In this document: positions 1 to 5,854 of the stretch, one piece after another
How the letters are laid out: each line of letters begins with the position of its first letter
How positions within the stretch are numbered: position 1 is the stretch's first letter
NCBI GenBank assembly: GCA_024403585.1
Contig: JAKSRN010000094.1
Location: 1 to 7,412 of the forward strand
DNA from: Lachnospiraceae bacterium
Lineage (GTDB): Bacteria; Bacillota; Clostridia; Lachnospirales; Lachnospiraceae
DNA length: 7,412 nt
Direction: 5' to 3'
Translations under genes and position numbers: made by a program
Notes under the pieces: generated by a model
Told to the model about the DNA's origin: nothing
Databases searched by the model: none
The model's input: only the letters and a program-made list of their open reading frames with translations

Positions 1-10
1 GAAACCAAAT

Positions 11-46
11 CTTTCTCTACATTATTAATAATACTATAAGAGTAAG
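11..46. repeat. AT-rich palindrome and surrounding imperfect inverted repeat in the left non-coding region
   Basis: Positions 21-32 read ATTATTAATAAT, a perfect 12-bp palindrome. It lies between imperfect inverted arms at 11-18 (CTTTCTCT) and 39-46 (AGAGTAAG), which pair at 7 of 8 positions. The two symmetries do not share a centre. The block lies upstream of the recombinase operon and could be a protein binding site or part of an element end. AT-rich palindromes also arise by chance, so no function is assigned. Confidence 0.3.
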
Positions 47-72
47 GAATACCAAGGCATTTACGGATTACG

Positions 73-101
73 TTGAACATTCAAAAAACAGATGATATCT
101 T
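73..101 (+). promoter_or_regulatory. Candidate sigma-A-type promoter for the recombinase operon
   Basis: A -35-like TTGAAC (73-78) is followed after 17 bases by a -10-like TATCTT (96-101). The -10 is preceded by TG one base upstream (93-94), as in an extended -10 element. Each hexamer matches consensus at 4 of 6 positions. The predicted transcript start, about 107-109, falls inside the hairpin at 106-127, so a transcript from here would carry a shortened hairpin at its 5' end. No better promoter was found in the leader, but the match is modest. Confidence 0.4.
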
Positions 102-105
102 TTGC

Positions 106-132
106 ATCGACGTTTTATAACGTCGATTTTTT
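106..132 (+). terminator. Intrinsic terminator-like hairpin just upstream of the first gene
   Basis: ATCGACGTT (106-114) and AACGTCGAT (119-127) form a perfect 9-bp stem with a 4-base TTAT loop, followed at once by a T run to 132. This is the classic form of a rho-independent terminator. The T run ends only 4 bases before the AGGAGG of the first recombinase gene. It is therefore either a terminator that blocks read-through into the operon or an attenuator in the operon leader. No anti-terminator pairing or leader peptide was recognised. Confidence 0.7.
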
Positions 133-136
133 ATAC

Positions 137-142
137 AGGAGG
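137..142 (+). promoter_or_regulatory. Ribosome binding site that sets the start of the first recombinase gene
   Basis: A perfect AGGAGG ends 10 bases before the ATG at 153. The open frame extends upstream to a TTG at 102, but that codon has no ribosome binding site and lies in the terminator-like hairpin region, so 153 is the likely start. Confidence 0.85.
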
Positions 143-152
143 TATACATCAA

Positions 153-1478
153 ATGAGCAACGTAATTAGAATGCCGGACTATTCCCCAGAGGAATTCCGA
201 CAAAAGTGTGTATTCAGGAACCGACCGGTACAGATCATCAATGAAGATGGCAAGCCGGGATTGTACCCGAGTATCGTTCTTTATGAAGAGGAGACAGATA
301 TCCCCATCTGCTATACAGGACTGGAAAGATATCTGTGTCATCTGGCAAAGGGGCAGGTCCTTGATGAAAAGACCCTGTCATCAAGAGCTTATGCCGTCTG
401 CCATTTCCTGAACTACCTGCTTTGGAAGACAGATATCAGGTCAGTGCATGATTGTACTGTAGAGACTCTCAGAGGATTTTTCAAGACTGCCCGAAAAAAG
501 CCGGATGGAACCGACTACCATGCGGACACTTGGCTGCGTTACAGAGACTATCTGACAGACTTTCTCATTCTGTACTGGGAAAGCAATCACCAGCTTCTGC
601 CTTTCCGCTATTCTGCTACAGAACTCAGGACCATCACTATTCTGAAGGATGAACAGAAACACCGGAAAGTCGTACTGGCCTACCCTTCGACCTTTCACCT
701 TAAGGCGCCGAGAACAACACATAAGAAAAACAGGATCCTTGTAGATGGATATCTGGAGTTACTTCTTTATGAGGCGAAAAAGCATGATCCGGACGTTGTG
801 CTTGGAATCGCATTAGGCGCTTATGCGGGGCTGCGGGAAGGTGAGGTGGTAAATGTAAGCTTTGGAGCAATCCACACACTTCGAAAAGGTTTTGGCCTGA
901 TCTCTGGTATAGAGATCGACCTTACGGAAGAAGCACCTTTCTTTGCGGAATGGAACGGAAGAACCGATCCCGGAAGCATCAAAAAGTACCGGAGACAGCA
1001 GGTTTACCATGATTTCACAGAGACTGTTGCTTCTCTTCTGGAAGCACACACGGCATCTATGGCAGCCCGGGGATACGATACAGGGAGTCAGGCCCCGGTA
1101 TTCGTGAACAAAAGAGGCCTGCCGATGACTGTACAGATTTATTCTGACAGAGTAAAAGAACTCTTTTACAGATGGTTCATGCCCGCACTGCAGATCACTT
1201 GCGAAAAGCAGGGAACCTACGCTGAACATGCAGCATTTATCGATGCTTATAAAGAAGAGTATCCCGGAGCTCATATGTTTCGCCACTGGTTTACGATGTA
1301 TCTGCTGACAAAGGCCAGACTGACCAGCGGGGAGATCATGCGATGGCGCGGCGATTCGAATCAGGACTCCATGAATGAATACATTCATGCGAATGCCGAT
1401 ATGATCCGTCTCTACAGAGAGACTTCTTACAGCTTTCAGGCGCATATCCTGGAAGTTTCTGGGAAGGAGGGGCTGTGA
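153..1478 (+). CDS. Tyrosine recombinase A (Tn554 TnpA-like, first of three)
   Basis: This is a 441-aa tyrosine recombinase/integrase, expected to cut and rejoin DNA through a covalent 3'-phosphotyrosine link. The N-terminal part (about residues 35-170) looks like a helical core-binding domain; the catalytic domain fills about 195-425. Visible catalytic positions are Arg228 in AGLREGE, a likely catalytic Lys in SIKKYRR (about 277-278), His374 and Arg377 in HMFRH, and the nucleophile Tyr410 in NEYIH. Asp401 in RGDS stands where most family members have His or Trp. The start at ATG 153 is set by the AGGAGG at 137-142. The stop codon shares one base with the next gene's ATG, so the two are probably translationally coupled. 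By its place at the head of a multi-recombinase operon it resembles Tn554 TnpA, though it is longer than that protein. The family call is secure; the exact element type is not. Confidence 0.9.
   Translation: MSNVIRMPDYSPEEFRQKCVFRNRPVQIINEDGKPGLYPSIVLYEEETDIPICYTGLERYLCHLAKGQVLDEKTLSSRAYAVCHFLNYLLWKTDIRSVHDCTVETLRGFFKTARKKPDGTDYHADTWLRYRDYLTDFLILYWESNHQLLPFRYSATELRTITILKDEQKHRKVVLAYPSTFHLKAPRTTHKKNRILVDGYLELLLYEAKKHDPDVVLGIALGAYAGLREGEVVNVSFGAIHTLRKGFGLISGIEIDLTEEAPFFAEWNGRTDPGSIKKYRRQQVYHDFTETVASLLEAHTASMAARGYDTGSQAPVFVNKRGLPMTVQIYSDRVKELFYRWFMPALQITCEKQGTYAEHAAFIDAYKEEYPGAHMFRHWFTMYLLTKARLTSGEIMRWRGDSNQDSMNEYIHANADMIRLYRETSYSFQAHILEVSGKEGL
1464..1470 (+). promoter_or_regulatory. Ribosome binding site of the second recombinase gene
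   Basis: AAGGAGG lies inside the last codons of the first gene, 7 bases before ATG 1478. This favours ATG 1478 over the GTG at 1475 (4 bases away) and the in-frame ATG at 1487. The start overlaps the upstream stop as TGATG, a common translational-coupling arrangement. Confidence 0.75.
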
Positions 1479-3508
1479 TGGTGTGCATGGATGTTCTTCC
1501 AGATGCAATGACGGTAGATGCAGCATCCCGCTTTCTTGGTATCCGTAAGGCTGTGTTGAGGGATCATATCGAAACAGGGGAGATCGAATACAGCAATGGA
1601 TTGATTAGTGGGGTGTCTCTGGCTGCAATCCAGAAACAGCAGGCAGAACTGATCAACCTGAGAGATTTTTTGGAGCCGTATGACAACAGCCTCTTTTCAT
1701 CCCGAAAAGCCTCCGACAGGGCTAAGTATATCGAGTTTTTGGAGAATCACCATTACTTCGGTATTGAAGTGATTCCGTTAGAGAAAGTCTTATTCAGTGT
1801 TTCCGGAAGGGGCGAGTTCTTTATTAAACGAAAAGATACGGACTTTCTGGATTTTAAGAGCAGAAGCTTTTTTGATGACTTCGGAGTATCGGAGCGTGAA
1901 AAAGTGGAACGTATACTGAACGATTCCGAGAACAATGCTGCCACCCGTCACTTTGTGAAGGAGTATCTGAAGTATCTTGAGGATGAAAAAAACATCTATA
2001 CGCCCTCTCTTACCGGGTTTGTAAGGATCATTTTTGAGATTCCTGACATCCGCAGGGCCTCAGATGCAGATGTCATTAATGCGGTCGAAGCTGCAGAGAC
2101 AGTCTCGACCAAAGAACTTCTTGTCGGCTTCTTTACGTTTGTATCCGCGCTGGAAAAGGTGGACTACAACCGCATAAAAATCAAAAGCAATGAGCCAGAG
2201 ACTGTTCCTGCGTATAGCTACGAGGAGTTTACCGGTCTGGCCAGGATCCTGTTCAATGCCGATTATGAGAAAACACACCATCTGACAGAGAAAGCACTGG
2301 AAAACAGCTTCAATGCAGAGATGTGGCTGTTCCTCGCATGCCACTATGTCTGTGGATGGCGTGCATCGGATATCTGTACTAACTGGGTGTATCCAAACCT
2401 GAAAAGTGGGGAGAATCCATTCGGGCTCTCCGTGGACACCCTGAAGGAGGATATCCTGAACGGAATGATCCCGGATAACGTTTATGAAACAGTTGCGATG
2501 TATGTTATCCGGAGAATCGAAATGGCGTTCAACATGCCGCAAAAAACCGGTATGGGAAAGTTAAGGTCCGAAATTCTCCCGGAACTGCGCCCCTTCTTTG
2601 GAAAACTGACACTGATCGCAGAGTATCACCATCTGACCGGCGAAGAAGGATACATGAAGCCCTGCCGGATCTTCTACTATCGCAACTGGGTCAGATGCCG
2701 GAACTTCTTTGGTGAGGAAATCCTGGATGTCATTGGTAAAACCCCACTGTCATCAAGACGCTTGAATAAATCCTATCTGCAGGGAATGGAACAGGCTGCA
2801 CGCGACAATGGAAATACATCGCTGGTATCCCACATGGTCGCAGCTTACGCAAGAAATCATGCAGATGCTAACACTACCCTTGTCTATCTGAGGGATCATG
2901 GGCTGACGGGTGAAACTGCAGGCATTGTGCTGTTTATGATGATGCAGAGGGGCGTTTTTGGCGCAGATCTGTACCATGCACTACTGGCTGCTTATCCGGA
3001 AACTTTCCAGCAGCTTTCTGCTAAAGAGCAGTCACTTCTTATGGAAAAGGTCCCTGTGAGTGCTTATGATCTTGAAGTTTCAGGAGCAGTTTTTGCCGCA
3101 ACCGAAGAAATGTCCAGAAAGCTTGCACAAGGTGATAAGCAGGTGCCGCTGGAAACATTAAAAGCAATGCTGCAGATCGCACAGGGGAAAGGAAAAGCTA
3201 AAGAAGAGGGCATCTACTGTAAACGGAAGGCATTCGGCTTTAGCTGTGATCATCCCACCTATCAGTCCTGTATCGCAAATCTCTGCCCAAACCATATCTT
3301 CACAAGCGAAGGAGTGCCCGCCCTCCTTCGGGTCATCAGGGATTATTCGGAGAAGTACCGGCACACCGGAAATCCCAAGTATGCTGCAGTACTGAAGAAA
3401 TGCATCATACCGGCATTTCAGGACATACTTGGTGAAGTCATCCGCGAGATGGCGGAAAAAGAACGGGCCGGAATCCGAAAGCTGATTGAGGAGGGCCTGG
3501 ATGGATAA
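1478..3508 (+). CDS. Large tyrosine recombinase B with N-terminal HTH-like segment and C-terminal Cys cluster (Tn554 TnpB-like)
   Basis: This 676-aa protein is a divergent tyrosine recombinase. Residues about 7-55 resemble a short excisionase/MerR-like helix-turn-helix (MTVDAASRFLGI, then a 'recognition' stretch). A long middle region, about 60-270, is probably a core-binding domain with extra sequence. The catalytic domain shows Arg295 in GWRASDI, Arg427 in SSRRLNKS, His461 in RNHADANTT and Tyr470 in LVYLRD. The first His of the usual HxxR motif is Leu424, and no clear catalytic Lys was found. After the catalytic domain a tail of about 200 residues carries a cysteine cluster (Cys581, Cys590, Cys598, Cys603 with nearby His) that could bind zinc. 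The size fits Tn554 TnpB-like proteins better than ordinary integrases of about 300-400 aa. It overlaps the next gene by 8 bases. It may act as a partner of recombinases A and C rather than alone. Confidence 0.82.
   Translation: MVCMDVLPDAMTVDAASRFLGIRKAVLRDHIETGEIEYSNGLISGVSLAAIQKQQAELINLRDFLEPYDNSLFSSRKASDRAKYIEFLENHHYFGIEVIPLEKVLFSVSGRGEFFIKRKDTDFLDFKSRSFFDDFGVSEREKVERILNDSENNAATRHFVKEYLKYLEDEKNIYTPSLTGFVRIIFEIPDIRRASDADVINAVEAAETVSTKELLVGFFTFVSALEKVDYNRIKIKSNEPETVPAYSYEEFTGLARILFNADYEKTHHLTEKALENSFNAEMWLFLACHYVCGWRASDICTNWVYPNLKSGENPFGLSVDTLKEDILNGMIPDNVYETVAMYVIRRIEMAFNMPQKTGMGKLRSEILPELRPFFGKLTLIAEYHHLTGEEGYMKPCRIFYYRNWVRCRNFFGEEILDVIGKTPLSSRRLNKSYLQGMEQAARDNGNTSLVSHMVAAYARNHADANTTLVYLRDHGLTGETAGIVLFMMMQRGVFGADLYHALLAAYPETFQQLSAKEQSLLMEKVPVSAYDLEVSGAVFAATEEMSRKLAQGDKQVPLETLKAMLQIAQGKGKAKEEGIYCKRKAFGFSCDHPTYQSCIANLCPNHIFTSEGVPALLRVIRDYSEKYRHTGNPKYAAVLKKCIIPAFQDILGEVIREMAEKERAGIRKLIEEGLDG
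3489..3494 (+). promoter_or_regulatory. Ribosome binding site of the third recombinase gene
   Basis: AGGAGG lies in the last codons of gene B, 6 bases before ATG 3501. It chooses ATG 3501 over the TTG at 3486, which overlaps the ribosome binding site itself. The start is 8 bases inside gene B. Confidence 0.8.
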
Positions 3509-5108
3509 CTTACTGAGAAAAATCGAATCAGAGGACGTGGTGATATACAGGAGCCATGTTTACAGCCCTGCTATCCTCAGGAAATGCAGAGGCCTTCATG
3601 CAGAGCTGGTAAAAGAAGGAAAACTGACAGGTTCTTTTGATGCCGACAGCTGGATCGGATACTCCGGAATCAAGCGTTATGGAATAGATTTTTCCATGGA
3701 TCCGGCCGCTTACAGGCAGCACGCCTGGCGTGTGTTGAGGATCGGTTACAGTACCATGATAAATATGCTGCGCTGTTATGCCATTTACTGCACCGGTGTA
3801 TACGTATATAACACTATCTCCAGCGACAAAGTTGGAGTGGTAAGGGAATTCCTGCAGTGTTTTGGCGGCCATGGGTATAAGCAGACTGTTTACGGGGCAG
3901 GGACAATCGAAGATTTCCTCGGCTTTATAGGGACACCCGATGAGTTGATACGGGATATCTTATCGAAAATCGGTCTAAAAAAAGTAAATCAGGCGGGACA
4001 GAGAACACTTTCTCCAGTGATCAACTATCTTGCAATCGAAAACGAGATCAACCGGATATACAGAGAAGATCCCGATGATGAAACCTTCCGACGATGGTTT
4101 CCCATCTATTTCTGGGTGAATATCACTTTTATCCTTCCGCTCCGCGCGACAGAGATGCTGGTCACTCCAAAGGAATGCATACAGAGAGACGCCGAAGGGC
4201 GCGTTTTTCTCACTGTACGGAGAACAAAGCTGAAGAAGGGACATCGAACCGTATACTACGAGGTTGAAAAGGATTATGCAGAATCAACCTATGAAATCCC
4301 GGATAGCACTGTTGCAGTAACAATCGAGAAGTACCAGAGGATGACAGCCGATCAGGAGCGCCGTTTTCTGTTCGAATATAATTCTCTGATGATCAATGAG
4401 ATGTTTTCCCTGAATGCTTTTAATCACCTGCTCAGGTGCTTTATGATCGAGCGCATTATCGGTAATCCCTGCTACGACTTTGCAAAGTATGCTGCAGGCA
4501 TCGATGAGTTTGAATTCGTTTCGGCAGGCGACAGCCGGCCTATAGCGATGGCAAATCTCTACTTTCAGAATGCCGGCGAAGATATCTGCCGCCAACTGGC
4601 CAATCATGTACACATCAATACCAGCTCCGGCTATTATACAAACATTTCTGAAACCATCTGGGCATCATCCGTAATCAGGCTTCAGCGACAGATGGACTTC
4701 AACAGCAGACAGTATGAGGAAGCGTATCAGCAAGGAAAACTCACTGCACACTCTATGGCAGATACCTGTCTTTCAGAACGCCGGATGGCTGACCGGGATG
4801 ACATCTCCGACTGTATAAAAGAAGGCCATCTGGAAGAATGCATGGGCTGCCGCTATTACAGGCCATCTGAGAAATCACTGGAAGAATTCATGGAAATGCA
4901 GAAAAAGCGGGCTGATGACGGTGCAAAGAGAATGATTGAATTTATGAATAATACGATGAAGGCGAAAGGACAATCACAGTCAATGGAGGAACTGTTTCTG
5001 GCAACCCAGACAGATGCCTGCCGATACAGAATGGGATGCAACCTTTATGCAAAGGAGAAATACGAGGAATGGCAAGAACACAGAAATACACCGAGGAACT
5101 GCTTTTAG
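3501..5108 (+). CDS. Tyrosine recombinase C with C-terminal Cys-rich tail (third of three)
   Basis: This 535-aa protein is a third, distinct tyrosine recombinase. The N-terminal 185 residues are helix-rich and probably bind DNA. The catalytic domain shows Arg215 in LPLRATEM, a well-formed beta-hairpin with the likely catalytic Lys243 in RRTKLKKGHRT, Arg346 in GDSRP, His369 in LANHVHINT and Tyr378 in SGYYTN (Tyr379 is adjacent). The first His of HxxR is replaced by Gly343. A C-terminal tail from about 400 carries Cys424, Cys438, His443, Cys447, Cys450, Cys507 and Cys513, in patterns such as ECMGC, which suggest a zinc site; a charged, probably helical stretch lies between them. It overlaps the downstream gene by 40 bases. 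Three recombinases in a row is the hallmark of 'recombinase in trio' elements, but B and C here are larger than I would expect for those. Confidence 0.85.
   Translation: MDNLLRKIESEDVVIYRSHVYSPAILRKCRGLHAELVKEGKLTGSFDADSWIGYSGIKRYGIDFSMDPAAYRQHAWRVLRIGYSTMINMLRCYAIYCTGVYVYNTISSDKVGVVREFLQCFGGHGYKQTVYGAGTIEDFLGFIGTPDELIRDILSKIGLKKVNQAGQRTLSPVINYLAIENEINRIYREDPDDETFRRWFPIYFWVNITFILPLRATEMLVTPKECIQRDAEGRVFLTVRRTKLKKGHRTVYYEVEKDYAESTYEIPDSTVAVTIEKYQRMTADQERRFLFEYNSLMINEMFSLNAFNHLLRCFMIERIIGNPCYDFAKYAAGIDEFEFVSAGDSRPIAMANLYFQNAGEDICRQLANHVHINTSSGYYTNISETIWASSVIRLQRQMDFNSRQYEEAYQQGKLTAHSMADTCLSERRMADRDDISDCIKEGHLEECMGCRYYRPSEKSLEEFMEMQKKRADDGAKRMIEFMNNTMKAKGQSQSMEELFLATQTDACRYRMGCNLYAKEKYEEWQEHRNTPRNCF
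5053..5057 (+). promoter_or_regulatory. Ribosome binding site of the coiled-coil accessory gene
   Basis: AGGAG within AAAGGAG sits 11 bases before ATG 5069, inside gene C. A second purine run, GAGGA at 5064-5068, abuts the ATG and is too close to serve well. An earlier in-frame ATG at 5036 has no comparable site and would add a leader of 11 residues before MARTQKY. Confidence 0.55.
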
Positions 5109-5854
5109 AGGCAGTTGTGAAATATGCGGAAAAGCATGATGGAAAGATCAAGGCAACAGAGCTTGCTGCCTGGGCCGATTCAAACATCCCGGGACTGGAA
5201 GGTGTCAGGGATTATCACTTCATGCGGCCGGTCCGCGAGAAACATCCGAAAACAGGGGTGATCACGGCGCGCAGTAAATCCTGTACGGACCGCATGAATG
5301 AGATCAATAAAGCGAGAAGCCTGACCGCAAAGATCAGCAGCAATGCCCTGCTGAAGGCCTCCACTATTGATGCATTTATGGACCAGCCGGGATTTGTCCA
5401 ACGCCGTCAGATCGCAGAGACAAGGGAAACTGTCGACAAGCTGGCGGCAGAGAATGCCGGACTGTCACGTGCAAACGAGGCTCTTCGCGCTGAAAACAAA
5501 AAACTCCACCGAGAGCTCGATGAACTTACGGCGGATATCCGGTCTTTGCAGCATACACAAAGGCGGCTTCTCAAGCAGGTATCCTATCTCATGAAGGTAA
5601 CTGACGAAAAGACCAGAAAAGAAGTCCTGCAGGAAATGGGCATTGCTGATGGCTCTGTAGACCTTGATGTCTATGCAAACAGTCTGGAACAGAAACTCGC
5701 CGGTGTACTTGATTTCAGGAAGACTCTGATAAAGTATCTCACGAATGAAATCAATCCGGCACAGTCACAGGACACCCCTGTGGATGGAAATGCCTTGCTG
5801 GAAGAAGTCCTTTCCGGAATCAACTTTGGAGGGGAAGGCGATGCCAAGAATTAA
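5069..5854 (+). CDS. Coiled-coil accessory protein (DUF6262 / Tn554 TnpC-like)
   Basis: This 261-aa soluble protein has an N-terminal basic segment (about 1-75) that looks like a small winged-helix or HTH-type DNA-binding region. It is followed by a linker and a clear coiled coil at about 110-175, with heptad-like Leu/Ala spacing in VDKLAAENAGLSRANEALR and the stretch after it. A shorter acidic C-terminal region follows. This layout and its place straight after the recombinases match TnpC/DUF6262 proteins, which in Tn554 assist transposition and influence orientation but are not catalytic. It is longer than Tn554 TnpC (about 125 aa). It overlaps gene C by 40 bases and the zinc-ribbon gene by 14, so it is likely co-translated with both. 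No catalytic motif is visible. The coiled coil is directly supported; the family name is from pattern recognition and context. Confidence 0.7.
   Translation: MARTQKYTEELLLEAVVKYAEKHDGKIKATELAAWADSNIPGLEGVRDYHFMRPVREKHPKTGVITARSKSCTDRMNEINKARSLTAKISSNALLKASTIDAFMDQPGFVQRRQIAETRETVDKLAAENAGLSRANEALRAENKKLHRELDELTADIRSLQHTQRRLLKQVSYLMKVTDEKTRKEVLQEMGIADGSVDLDVYANSLEQKLAGVLDFRKTLIKYLTNEINPAQSQDTPVDGNALLEEVLSGINFGGEGDAKN
5828..5834 (+). promoter_or_regulatory. Ribosome binding site of the zinc-ribbon gene
   Basis: GGAGGGG lies 6 bases before ATG 5841, inside the coiled-coil gene. It supports ATG 5841 over the upstream in-frame ATG at 5745, whose extra 32 residues show no resemblance to the repeat domain. 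Confidence 0.75.

Noticed and set aside
102..152. Upstream TTG start that would add 17 residues to recombinase A
   Set aside because: It lies by the terminator-like hairpin and lacks a ribosome binding site, while ATG 153 has a perfect AGGAGG.
813..1526. 237-aa open frame on the minus strand opposite recombinase A
   Set aside because: It has no recognisable domain and lies opposite a gene with clear catalytic motifs, so it is a shadow of that gene.
153..5108. A standard 'recombinase in trio' element
   Set aside because: Gene number fits, but proteins B and C are much larger with Cys-rich tails, and two further genes are coupled to them; the resemblance is noted without adopting the name.
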